Shown here in pieces: positions 49,018 through 60,851 of a stretch of 64,000 bases of DNA; position 1 is the stretch's first letter; the number at the start of each line of letters is the position of its first letter. The stretch is from Gossypium raimondii. Its lineage: Eukaryota > Streptophyta > Magnoliopsida > Malvales > Malvaceae. Below the pieces are notes generated by a model. The model had not been told where the DNA came from. It saw only the letters and a list, made by a program, of their open reading frames with translations, and ran no database searches. The translations under genes were made by a program, and so were the position numbers. The stretch covers positions 5,952,001 through 6,016,000 of the forward strand of contig NC_068569.1 in the NCBI RefSeq assembly GCF_025698545.1. Direction: 5' to 3'.

Positions 49018-50501
49018 GAAATCTCAAGACTCTGCTTTTTGGAAAGAAGCAATAAATGATGAGATGGATTGAATAATGGGAAATCAAATTTGAATCTTAA
49101 TTGATCTTCCACCGGGTTCCAAAACAATAGGTTGTAAATGGATCTTCAAAAAGAAAATGAAGGTCAATGGAACCATTGATAAATTTAAAGCAAGGTTGAT
49201 AGCCAAAGGTTTTACACAAAAACAATGCATTGATTACTTTGATACCTATGCTCTAGTAGCAAGAATTGCTACAATTAGACTCTTAATATCACTTACATCT
49301 ATATATAATTTGGTTGTTCACCAAATGGATGTTAAAACTGCATTTTTAAATGGTGAATTGGAAGAGGAAGTGTACATGGAACAATTAGAAGGATTTGTTG
49401 TTCCAGGATAAGAGTATAAGGTATGTAAGCTTATTAAATCTTTATATGAACTTAAACAAGCACCAAAACAATGGCACCAAAAGTTTGACAAGGTTGTTTT
49501 AGCTAATGGCTATAAAATAAATGAATCCGATAAGTGCATAAATAGCAAATTTGAAAATGGAAAAGGTGTCATAATTTGCATATATGTAGATGACATGCTC
49601 ATTTTTTGCAAAGATTTGGAACAAATAGAAAACACAAAGAAATTCTTGTCAAACAACTTTGCTATGGTTATTCTTGGGATTAAAATAACCCAAGATGAAA
49701 GCACTATAACTTTAGCACAATCACATTACATTGAAAAGGTGCTTAAAAAGTTTGATATTTTCAACTGTATACCAACATCTACACCCATAGATCCTCAAAT
49801 AAAATTAGTATCTAATGCTGGTAGGAAAATTGATCAATTGAAATATGCAAGTCTAATTGGTTGTCTTATTTACATAATGACTTGTACAAGACCAGATATT
49901 TCATATGTTGTTGGGAAATTGAGTAGGTACACAAGTAATCTAAGTAGTTTGCATTGGTAAGATTTGAATAGAGTACTTAGGTACTTAAAGAAAACTATTA
50001 ACTATGGATTGTGTTATAATGGATATCCTCCAGTTTTAGAAGGGTATTCGGATGAAAAGTTTGGAAGATCATGCATCTACTAGTGGATGGATCTTCATTC
50101 TTGGTGGAGGAGCCATTTCTTGGGGTTCCAAGAAATAAACATGTATTACTGATTCCATCATGATAGCAGGATTTATTGCATTAGCCGCTGCATCTAAAGA
50201 AGCAGAATGGTTAAAAATTTTGCTTTATGATGTACCTTTATGGCCTAAGCCAATTTCACCTATTTTTATCCGTTGCGATAGTGAGGCTACTTTAGCAAAG
50301 GCATGTAGCCAAGTATATAATGGAAAGTCTAGACACATTGGATTAAGACATAGTTATGTCCGACAATTAATCTCTGATGGAGTGATCACTACTAATTGTG
50401 TGAGGTCAAGTGAAAATTTGGCGGATCCTTTGACAAAAAGTATTGCTAGAGATGTAGTAAAAAGGACCTCAAAATGGATGAGACTCAAGCCCATTAATTA
50501 G
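49018..50501 (+). pseudogene. Copia reverse transcriptase and RNase H remnant
   Basis: The text runs FKARLIAKGFTQ, VHQMDVKTAFLNGELEEEVY, LYELKQAPKQWHQKFD, then CIYVDDMLIFCKD with an intact YVDD box, then SLIGCLIYIMTCTRPDISY. RNase H follows with CDSEATLAKACSQVYNGKSR and ends SKWMRLKPIN at 50501. TGA, TAA and frame breaks interrupt it (for example at 49069-49071, 49409-49411, 49958-49960 and around 50060-50140), so it codes no whole protein. Confidence 0.88.
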
Positions 50502-51052
50502 AGTCACCCATGATGGAAACTCGACTTAACGCTTAGTATAACGTTAAGTCTTGAGTTTAATGAGACAAAATACATCATTAGTTTGTGACTGTTAGCACTA
50601 TATATAAATCTATCCTAAGATTAAAGTGCTAGGTACCCGTAATGATAAGGGAAGGATGAGTAAAGTACTCTTAATGGACCCATAACATAAATATGTTAAA
50701 GTGTTATAATTACTGGAACACTCTTGATGGGATCTACCTATGTGAGTGAAAGTGTGGTCGCTTTTAGGAGCTCAAAGGCTTGGCTCTAGCAACATTCATG
50801 AAAAGAGGACACAAACACATGGCCATAATAGTGTCCCTAGATACTATGCATTGGTCGATGTTGAAATCATTGTGTGAGATGTGTTCAGTTAATCAAATGG
50901 AATAGTTTGTTCAAATCTTAGTCTACCATGCAATTTCGATTAACTTTAACATGTTTTTATTAAGTGAAGGTTCAATCGTAAAGTACCTTCATTTATGCAA
51001 ATTGATTTCCAAGAATATCAAAATCTAAAATATTTTGAAAATGGAGGGAGAT

Positions 51053-51591
51053 TATTGGAACATTTTCAAATATTTATAGTATTCCAATAACTATAAATGA
51101 ATGGGTGTAATTAATCAAAAGTTATATTGTTTGATTTTTTGAAAAAGAATTATAACTGTTTAAATAATATTATTTGAATAGTTATAATATTAAATGAATA
51201 ATTATGTGTTTATTTTAAAGACATTTTTATTCGAAAGACACCTATTGAAATATGTCTCTATGAAGAGACATGAAAATTCCTATAAATAGGAATGAAATTT
51301 CATTTGGAAATCACACCAACAAATTCTAATATTCTTTCTTTCCTTCCTTCATTTTCTAATATTATTAGATTATTCTATAAAGTATTACCGCAGAAATTCT
51401 TTGTAGAAATTGAGTTTCTTGTTATATATTACTTAGTGCGTAGTGCACTATTCTCGTTAGTGTAAAAAGCAAATAGTCATTGGCTTCATTGTATCATCGA
51501 GGTTAATTTGCTTGGAACTCATTTGCACACTGAAAATATGTGAGAGCGAATATAACCTTAAAGATAATGGTTTGATACACGCCTTGGAGCC
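51053..51591 (+). repeat. Right LTR of the copia element, first part
   Basis: Begins TATTGGAACATTTTCAAATA (the canonical TG has become TA) and matches the left LTR to GCCTTGGAGCC, where the outer solo LTR was inserted. The LTR resumes at 57699 after the second GAGCC. Confidence 0.88.
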
Positions 51592-52884
51592 TATAACAGC
51601 CCAATTCGGACAAAGTGGTTTCGAGACCACGAATCCGAGTCTAAAAATATTTGAATATTATTTTCTGTGTTAAATATGTGTGAAATTATATATGTGAAAG
51701 TTTCGTGAAATAATTTTACTGTTTGTATGCTTAATTTGAGAAAATGGCTAAATCGCGTAAAGTGAAAATTTGAGGGTTAAATATGAAAGTGCTTAATTGT
51801 TTTTGTCTTTATAAATTGGAGGTTCTATGTGGCAATTAAGCCATTTTCCAAGTTAGTGGACGGCATTAGGTGATATATATGGTTTTCTTATATTACTAAT
51901 ATAATATATATGTTATAATAAGGTATAATATATTATTATGTTATAATAAACATTAAAAAAAAAGCCATTATCATTTTTTTTCCCTTCATCTTCATCACGA
52001 AACAAAACAAAAGAAAACAAAGAAACAAAGCTAGGGTATTCAGCCATTGTTGAGCTTGATTCAAGGTGAGTTCTAGCTCGGTTTTTGATAATTTTTATAT
52101 TTTTGAGATCGTTGCTTCGAATACTATCCGACCCATGTTAGAATTTTTGTTTTTGATGAATATTTTGAGTTATGCCATTAATGAATAATTGTGTTCTATG
52201 ATGTTTGATGATGGATTATGAAATATATGTGTTAGATTAACATGTTTTGTCTTTGATTTTTGGTAAATTTGAGTAATTAGGGCTAAATTAAAAAAATAAA
52301 TTTTTGAGGGACTAAAATGAAAAATAAATGAAATGCATGGACTTGTATGAATACAAGGAAGATTCGGCCTAGCTATGTTGTTGTGAGATTTTGTGTAAAT
52401 TGTGTTTTATGCAATTGGATTAAATTGCAAAAAGTGTAAAATATTAGGGGCAAAATGGTAATTTGCCTATTTATGTGTTTTTGGATTAAATTGAATGTTT
52501 TAATATTTAAATTAGCTCATTCTGGATATATTTAGATCAAGAACCAAAGAAATCGGAGTTAGATCGGGGGAAAGCTAAAATCGTCGAATAATTGTCCGGT
52601 TTCGATTTTTCACCGTCCGAGGTAAGTCAACTAGCAATTTAATGTTATTAATTAATATATATATATATATACACACATATATATATCTATTGTATTTGGA
52701 TGAGCTCAAATTGAAAGTATATAGCTTGAATTTAATCAAAGTAAAAATGATATGTATATATATAAATATATGATTAATGTTCGAATATACATATATGTAT
52801 ACACATATATGTAAGCTCTTGAATTTAGTTGAAGAATGAATATGGCTTATGTATAAATTCTTGGTTATTAATCGAAAGGTATGT

Positions 52885-55647
52885 TGTAACACCCCTTACT
52901 CGAGACCGTTGCCGGAGTCAAGCACGAGGCATTACTTAGCTTATCTTACTAATTCAGAGCTTAAAAATTTACTTTGCAAATTATTTTCACTATTTACAGC
53001 AAACCTATCCAATCGCGCAGTAGTTACCAAATTGATTATAACTCGATCTACGGGACTCAAAATTTAATTCCGTAAATTTTCCCTGAAACTAGACTCATAT
53101 ATCTTCCTATAATAAAATTTTTAGAATTTTTGGCTTAGCCAATTAGTACAGTTTATTAGTTAAAGTCTCCCCTGTTTCACCAATTGACTACTCTGACCTC
53201 TTGTCACTAAAAATAAGTTTTCTCACTGTAGGATTTTCATATGAAGTTCTTACTTGTTTCTACAGAAAATAGACTCAATAAGGATTCCATACATATAAAA
53301 TACAACTCATAACTATTTTTTTACCATTTTTAGTGATTTTATAAACTCAGAACAGGGGACTCCAAAAACAGATCTGACCCTGTGTCACTAAAATTCACAT
53401 ATCACAAAATATAAAATTTCGTTTGCTAAACCGTTATTTTTCCATGAAAATAGACTAAACAAGATTTAATTTCATATGTCATTCAACTTCTAATTCATTT
53501 TATACTATCCTGGGTGATTTTTCAAAGTCACGTCACTGTGCTGCATAAATTCTGTTTCTTTGCAAAATTTTACCCTTTTCATGATTTCCATGCATAATAT
53601 ATCACTTAGACTCTTATAACCACAAACGCTTTCATACTTAACTATTTTAATAACCATTCATCATAAAATACTTACACCTCATTCTTTAGCAAAATCATAA
53701 TTACAAACATACAAAATAACTAAATCCCTATACATGCCATAACCCAAACATGTTTCATCATAAAATACCGAGTAGTTGTTCTTGATAGTGTGGACGATCT
53801 CTGACTTCTTTAAGATCCTTGAAGTAACCTTGCAATACTATAAGAGAAAGAGAAATAAAATACGTAAGCATAAAGCTTAGTAAGTTTACTAGCAAATAAA
53901 TAACAATTTTTAACACAAATAATTAAACTCAAGTGTCTATATCTCTATTTTACTCTTTAGTTAATCTCATACTAGTTCTCTTGCTTGATTACTTAATATA
54001 CTTGTGTTCATAACTTACTCTTCTCTTGCTGCATCATTGAATATCAAATGTTAGTATAATAAATTCTTAACTCCTATAACTCACCCGAGCTTGCCATTTC
54101 TTATCTTTAATCGAACTTCATGTACCGATTCGCTTACTAGCCCGTTGAACCACATTGGAATAATAAGGATACTCGGGTATCTTCGATCATAACATGCCAA
54201 AGCCATGTCCTGACATAGTCTTACATGGGATGTTCTCATATCGGTGCCCATGCCATGTCCTGACATGGTCTTACTGGGACCTCTCATCTCGGTGCAACGC
54301 CATGTCCTGACATGGTCTTATATGGGACCTCTCATCTCGGTGCCCATGCCATGTCCCAGACATGGTCTTATAGGGGACCTATCATCTCGGTGCCAATGCC
54401 ATGTCCCAAACATGGTCTTACATGGGACCTCTCATCTCGGTGCCAATTCCATGTCCCAGACATGGTCTTATATGAGACCTATTTACCCAAATGTCATGAC
54501 ATTCGTATCCAGTACCATCCTTATGTATCAACGAGACTTTTTAACTTCAATTCTCTATCATTTCATGCTTGGATCATCATCAAATAAATTCATAATTGCT
54601 GGAAAATAGCAACATTAATAATAATTATTGAAATATTGCATTTATTTACCGTAAACTTACCTCGGTACCAACTATAGTCAAATTCACCAACTTAGTCTTC
54701 AACTTTACTCTTTCCTTTGTCGAACCTCGAGTTTCGTTCTTCTTGATCTAAAATAACAAATTTAATTAATTTAATACTCACATTCATCAAAACAGCCATC
54801 GACTCTAACTTTTTCAAAATTACAATTTTGCCCATAAACTTTTGCATAATTACATTTTTGCCCCAAGGCTTGGAAATTAAACTTCATCCCTTATTCTTAT
54901 GTTTTATGACATGCTGAACATTTTTCCCTTCTATGGCAACATCAAATTCCCACTCTAACATGTACTTAAGAACATTAGGCATTTTTACCGATTATGTCGT
55001 TTTACTCGTTTTCACTTAAAATCGGCTAGCAAAAGTTGTTTAACATAATTTCTAGCTTCATATTCTATCATAAAACATCAAAATAAATACTTTTCACCTA
55101 TGGGTATTTTTCCAAATAAAAACCCTAGGTTAAATTATTGCTAAAATAAGCTAAATTAAGCTATCGGGATCTCAAAAACGTAAAGAACATTAAAAACGGG
55201 GCTTGGGATCACTTAATATGGAGATTGGAAGCTTGAAAACCCTAACTATGGCTTCCCCCCTTGCTTTTGCCATCTTTTTCCCTTTTAATTATTTTTATTA
55301 CTAGATTACCAAATTGCCCCTAACTTAAAAATTTTCTATTTCACTCATCTCATGTCCATTTTTTTCTACCAAGTTACCAATGGTCTAATTACCATATAAG
55401 GACCTCCAATTTAAAGTTTCATAACAATTGGACACCTCTAACATGTAGAACTCAACTTTTGCACTTTTTACAATTTAGTCCTTTTGACTAAATTGAGTGC
55501 CCAAACGTCAAAATTTTCGAACGAAATTTTCATGAAATCATTTTGTGAAATCATAGACCATAAAAATATAAGAAAAATAAATTTTTTCTCATCGAATTTG
55601 TGGTCCCGAAACCACTGTTCCGATAACCTTAAATTTGGGCCATTACA
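52885..55647 (-). mobile_element. Second solo LTR of the same family, nested and inverted
   Basis: On the plus strand it starts TGTAACACCCCTTACTCG and ends TTGGGCCATTACA. Read on the minus strand, both ends match those of the outer LTR: TGTAATGGCCC...AGTGGTTTCGGGACCAC against TATAACAGCCC...AGTGGTTTCGAGACCAC, and GAGTAAGGGGTGTTACA against GGTTAGGGGTGTTACA. It is 2763 bp. Its flanks are TATGT and TTTGT (4 of 5 match), so it entered by its own integration. It has no gag-pol. It holds a 50-bp tandem repeat at 54191-54490. Confidence 0.8.
54191..54490. repeat. About six copies of a ~50-bp tandem repeat
   Basis: The marker CATGTCC starts at 54204, 54254, 54301, 54350, 54400 and 54450, so the period is 47-50 bp. 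Each unit carries CATGGTCTTA and CTCATCTCGGTGCC. The array lies inside the inverted solo LTR and is the source of the spurious frames at 54244-54609 and 54312-54587. Confidence 0.9.
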
Positions 55648-56349
55648 TTTGTATAGTATATATATATATATAAGGTTTGAATGTATATATATATGTAAGT
55701 ACATATATGTACAAACTATTGGATTGATTAAAATATATATGTTATATTTGCATAAGTAGTTTTGAAATGGTATGTACATGTGAGTTGGCATTTATATGTA
55801 TATGATAGAATTGAATGAGCACATAAATATATATTTACATGTATATGTTTTTGTATTGAGTTTGGGTATAATTTTTATATAAGTTTATATGAAGTTCGAA
55901 AATACAAATATAATTGAATATGTTTTGTGTTAAATTTAGGTATGACTATTATATAAAGTATGTATGAGACTCGAATATATACAAACTTATATATGTACAT
56001 GTTTATGTATTGAATTTAGGTATGATAATTATATAAGTTTATGTGAGATTCAATTATGTAATTATATTCATGTGAAGCTTTTGAATGGAGTTGAAGGTAC
56101 AAAATTGTTAGCTTGGATTACTATAAGATGTTGAATGTATGATATTAATAGTAGGCCTTAATGTATTAAGTTATATATCTGTATATGATCATATGTATAA
56201 TTAAGTTATTGAGCTATATTCAATATCTGAACTTTATATACCTATGTGGTTTAAAGGTATAATTTATATATATTGAGCTAAATTTTTATACATGGAATCT
56301 TATATACATATACATTTTTAAAGTGATTTGTATTTATATAAATTGAGTG

Positions 56350-56590
56350 TTCAGGCTCGGTGCCTAGCAAGCTTGATGCCAGTGATATGTTTCAGACTTT
56401 AAGTCTAGCAGGCTTGTCACCGGTGAAACATTTCAGACTTTAAGTCTAGCAGGCTTGACGCCGGTGAAACATTTCAGACTTTAAGTCTAGCAGGCTTGAC
56501 GCCGGTGAAACATTTCAGACTTTATGTCTAGCAGGCTAAGTGCCAGTGTATTGAATCAGGCCTTAAGCCTAGCAGGTTTTGTGCCGGTGA
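56350..56590. repeat. About six copies of a 41-bp tandem repeat
   Basis: The marker TTCAGACTTTA starts at 56391, 56432, 56473 and 56514, giving an exact 41-bp period. More diverged copies flank it on both sides (GTTCAGGCTCGG near 56350 and AATCAGGCCTTAAG near 56553). Each unit carries TCTAGCAGGCTTG and GCCGGTGAAACA. The array lies inside the outer solo LTR. Confidence 0.9.
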
Positions 56591-57698
56591 ATCTATTCAT
56601 ATCATGTGTTTACATGTATCGAATATGTGTATGATTTAGTCATATGGATTTATAGAATATGTATATACATTTAGTCATTGTGTTTGATGAGCATATAAAC
56701 ATTAGTTTATATGTATTTGATGAGTATGGATTTATATATATATATATATATATTAAATTTTATGAAATTGTTAGGTATATTCGCATTCGAGAGATGTATG
56801 TGAGAAATCTATATATGCATTTTGGTAAGTATAAATGTATTTGGTTATATTCGTTTGATGTGTATGTATATATATATATTCGGTTATAGAATTTGTTAAG
56901 TACATAAATATGCGTTCGGCTACACACATATGAAGTGTATATGCATTCGGTTTTAGGTATTTGATAATGACGTATGCATTTGTTTATATGTAAATGATAT
57001 ATAAAAGTATTTGGTTGTAAGTTTTGATGAGTATTTAAATATACAATTGTTATGCATGTTGTATATACATATTTATATATTCATTGGTAAGCATTCTACA
57101 GTACATATATTTGATTATAAATAAGATGATTATGAGTAACAAATATTCAAATAGTAATATATGTCGATTTATGATTTCAATAAGTTTAATTATGAATTTA
57201 TATTATTCTTCTTTTATATATATTTTAGTTATGCTATAGACTTACTAAGCTATGTAAGCTTACTTTGTTTGTTTACGTCTATCTGCTTATAGATCAAAAA
57301 AAAAAATCAAATCAAACTTCAAGCTCGTGGATCGTTAGTAAGTTTATCATCTTATCTATTGTCTCGGTATTTAAAATATTTAAATTCTAACTATGGCATG
57401 TACTGACTAGATAAATGTTTTGAAGGTCGTACTTTGTTGTATTGTATATGAATATAATAGCCATACTAAAATGGTTTATTTCCTTATAGATTTGCTAGTT
57501 TGTAATGTCTTTACTAGTTGGATTATAATGTCTTTGTTTATTAAAAATGGTTAGAGGAGAAGTTTAACATTTTGCATATTTAATGTATATGTATATGTAT
57601 AATATATATGTATTGATTTTGAGATGCTTGTGTTTTGTTCAGTAATGCCTCGTAACCCTAATTCGGCGATGGATACGGGTTAGGGGTGTTACAGAGCC

Positions 57699-57775
57699 TT
57701 ATCCTATTTTTTCTTTTTCTGTTCAAGTCCCGTTAATGTGTTCGTGATTTTCCTCACCGGAAATTTATACTAACA
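57699..57775 (+). repeat. Right LTR of the copia element, second part
   Basis: Continues the copia LTR from the second GAGCC: TTATCCTATTTTTTC, GTTCAAGTCCCGTT, TTTTCCTCACCGG, ending TTATACTAACA. It matches the left LTR end at 46642-46718 with scattered substitutions. Confidence 0.85.
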
Positions 57776-58172
57776 TAAAGTTGTGTGTATTTATGTACAA
57801 AAAAAAATTTAAACAAAAAAATAATGAAAATAAACTTAATGTTTCATTCAATTTATTAGATTTCATTGACAGAAATGAATTTATGAGTATGGTTAAAGGA
57901 AATAAAGAAGACATTCATTTAAAAACTTTTACTTAAAATAAATTTAATGTTTAGATATCGAAATCGAGATTAGTAAAGATTGTAAACAATCTCTCATCAT
58001 TTAACTGATAAACAAATATGTTATAAATATATATATTATATATTTTATAATCTACACTACTATATGTGAAAGGAAGACCTTGCCAATAACTTTTTAAGTT
58101 GATAACAAGAATATTTGTGTTATGGTATAAAAATTAGGTTCAATACTTAGCAATTTCACCATTACCCTCGAT

Positions 58173-58203
<31 letters not shown>

Positions 58204-59209
58204 AAGACCTTAAAGCCTTTCTTACATTTACATGACACATGTCTTTGGTTTTTTCTTTTTTTTGATATGAGAAGATAATGGTTAAATTTCAGTTTTAATC
58301 CTTTGAATTTTTGAGATTATATAAGAATGGTTTACATTTTAGTTTTGATCTCTATATTTTTGCTCAAATTTTTTATACTTTAATTTTGACATAATTTGGT
58401 ACCTTAATCTTTTTAATGTCATTAGTTAGTCTAGATATTTTATTCTTATTAAAATACTAATTTGAATTTTTAATAATTGTTAAGACTATTAAAATTGTTA
58501 TTAAATTAAGGTCTATTACAATGTTATTTTTGTTACATGAATATCAAATAAATTTTTTCAAAATGTCATATTGGCAAAATTTAACTAAAAAGATTTAATG
58601 GTTTAATAAATAGATCTAAAAATTTTGAAAAAGTAAAAAAACTAAATTTTTAAAATAAAAGCATGAATATTAAAACTTAAATATAAAAAATACAAAAATT
58701 TAAGTATATTGTAATATTTAAATTTTACCCTATAATTTAGTCAAAAATAAAAATTAACTCAGCGTTAAACGCCTAAGTATTACTAACAACCATACTAGTT
58801 TAGTAAAAATATATGCATATAATTAATTAAAATGCTAATAAGTATATTAAAGTAATAAAATTAATAAAATTTGAACTAAAAATATTATTATCAAATATAT
58901 TATATAAAAATACGAATTTTATAAAAAGTCGAATTATAAAACTGTAGAGACAAACATATAAATGTGAAAATTTATTAAATAAAATAAATGAAGTAACCGT
59001 TGATGTTAACGTAAGCAGGGACACAAAAAGGCAAGTGGAAAATGGTAATTGATTTGGTGAAAAGGGAGGACAGATGGTCCCACGATGTACCTCTCTCTTG
59101 GTCGCACGCTTGAGAACGACTAAACCAAGAAGCGGTAAACGACGACGTTCGTTTACAGTAGTTCAACCCAATCCCAATTCCCCCTCCTCGGCGTACTTTA
59201 ACCGATTAC
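57776..59209. other. AT-rich intergenic DNA upstream of the IQD gene
   Basis: Very AT-rich, with an (AT)n microsatellite at about 58166-58200 and foldback-like text at about 58290-58740 (TTTAATCCTTTGAATTTTTG and similar units) that may be another decayed MITE. From about 58990 to 59209 the base composition rises in GC, with GACGACGTTCG at 59141-59151. This should be the IQD promoter. Confidence 0.55.
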
Positions 59210-60851
59210 GGTCCTCACAAATTCTAGAGAGAGAAAAAAATTGAAAAAAAAAAATCTAGAGAGAGAGAGTATAAGAGGTCTTAAGTAGAGTGAAGAACTG
59301 AGGTCTTAAGGTCGACTGAGGTTTGACTTTGTTGATTGATTTTTGATTGATTGTTGATAGATCATAATCAATCAAACGGTTGGAAAAGGTACTACTTCTT
59401 TTTAGAACTTTTTTTATCCAACGTTAATTCAACTGAGTTCTTATTTTTTTTTTGGTTCTTCACTTGTTTTAGAGGGTGAATTTACGGCTTTATTTTTAAA
59501 TTAGTGAGTGTTTTTTAACGTTTTTCAAGCTCCGCACTGAAATCTGCAAGATCTGTAGTTAATGGGGCTTAATTGCGGCAATCTATAACCAGTAGACTTT
59601 GATGAGGAAGACTAGTTGATCAAATGGGAGGAGTTATTGGTTAATTCATAGATGAAAATGGAAATAATTTCCAAAATTTCCTTTCTTTTTTTTTTTTTGA
59701 ACATTTTACACGGACAATTTAAATTCTGCTCTTTTTTTTTTTGTGGTCTTGTTGACGAGGTGATGATTTGCAGGGAATGTGAGAATGAGAAGCTTGATGG
59801 AGAATTCATGGGTGCTTAACTCGTCATTAACAAAGTGACTCTTATAAAGTATCCTAGTTCCTTGATTTCGAAGCCAAGATTGAAAGGTTGGTTATTGGTG
59901 TCTTTGGATAGTATCATTTTGTTTTAGTTCTTCATCTACTTGTCTGATGCGGAATTTAAGGGTTGTCAAAATTAGGTTTTAAGTTTACTGTTACCATGGA
60001 ATTTAGGCATGCCATGAATGTGGGCAGTACAAAACTGAGGCAAATAGATTTGTTAATTTTACTCAACTCATATCAAAATTAAGAACTCGAGTGTGCCTCG
60101 TGCCCTGAGCTCACTAGTCACCAGGTCAATCACCATTCACAAGTATGACTTTCACAATTAATTAGCGGGTCCTTCATATGTGATTGTTAGTACCAGTGTA
60201 GTGTAAAAAGTAATTGATTGGATCTTAATCTGACAACGATGGGCTAGCCATGTTGTTGTTGCTGGTTTTGTGATTTATGTAGTTCATAATTTGTTGACTA
60301 CTGATGATGTGGTTTATTTCAATATTCAGAGAATGTTTATTGACCCATCGAAATGTACTCTAGAATTCATAACTCATTATTTTTGACAGACAATGATGTT
60401 TGGTGTGTGGAATTTTTCATGTAAATAGCTCATGAAAAGATATTTCCTTTTCTTCTGGTGCTGGTTATGATCAAATTTTGCCCAATAATATCCTTTCTTT
60501 TTGTGGTAATAATTGAATTCTCTTGAAAGTAATATCCATTTTTACTACTATTGTAGATCTTTCCGGTAATATTGTGAAATGTATTATTTATATTATAAAA
60601 AGATACTCAACACTTGTTATTTTGATTCTTCGATTCATATCGTATCAGCTAAATACTTTCATATATAATCAGATGGGTAGGAAGTATTATCAGGCAAATT
60701 TTTTGTCCTCTTGCGTAGCTCTCTTTTATGATTTCTTTTTCCCTGGAGTTTGAGAAGTACAGTATCTTTGAGTGCAGCTTTAAGATTGATTTAGCAAGAA
60801 TTTTCTCTTGCAGGCCCCCCCATATTAAGTTGATTTGTCATTGTTGGTGCC
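59210..60851 (+). other. Probable 5' UTR exons and leader introns of the IQD5-like gene
   Basis: Purine-rich leader text with GAGAGAGAGAG at about 59258-59270. A good donor follows GGAAAAG at 59388, and an acceptor ATTTGCAG ends at 59773. A final acceptor CTCTTGCAG ends at 60813, so the last leader segment is 60814-60851. This is read from splice signals alone; the middle UTR exon end is not clear. Confidence 0.5.

Larger units (their letters stand above)
51592..57693 (+). mobile_element. Long solo LTR (Gypsy-like) inserted in the copia LTR
   Basis: Starts TATAACAGCCCAATTCGG and ends GGTTAGGGGTGTTACA. It is flanked on both sides by GAGCC (51587-51591 and 57694-57698), a perfect 5-bp duplication. 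Leaving out the element nested inside, it is about 3.3 kb and has no gag-pol, which fits a solo LTR left by recombination between two LTRs. The start was probably TG before mutation. It contains a 41-bp tandem repeat (56350-56590). It resembles long Gypsy LTRs common in cotton, but the internal domain needed to prove the superfamily is absent. Confidence 0.82.
46098..57775 (+). mobile_element. Degenerate Ty1-copia LTR retrotransposon carrying nested insertions
   Basis: Left LTR 46098-46718 (621 bp); right LTR 51053-51591 continuing at 57699-57775 (about 616 bp), split by a later insertion. Left and right LTRs share their order throughout (for example AATTATAACTATTTAAATAA against AATTATAACTGTTTAAATAA). 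The likely target duplication is TTAAG (46093-46097) against TAAAG (57776-57780), 4 of 5. The polypurine tract ATGGAGGGAG lies at 51041-51050. The domain order gag, protease, integrase, reverse transcriptase, RNase H places it in Ty1-copia. The coding region is broken by stops, frameshifts and a deletion in the integrase, so the element cannot move by itself. Confidence 0.93.

Noticed and set aside
46738-50501. Functional copia gag-pol
   Set aside because: Frameshifts, stops, a changed protease active site and an integrase deletion rule out an intact polyprotein.
52575-52892. Minus-strand frame of 105 residues rich in Ile and Tyr
   Set aside because: It translates TATATA-type repeats in the LTR; low complexity only.
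54244-54609. Plus-strand frames with repeating MPCPDMVL-type text
   Set aside because: They come from translating the 50-bp tandem repeat inside a solo LTR.
58290-58740. Possible further MITE of the 14974-15416 type
   Set aside because: Similar short units are present, but I could not find convincing inverted ends or a duplication, so it is mentioned only in the intergenic entry.
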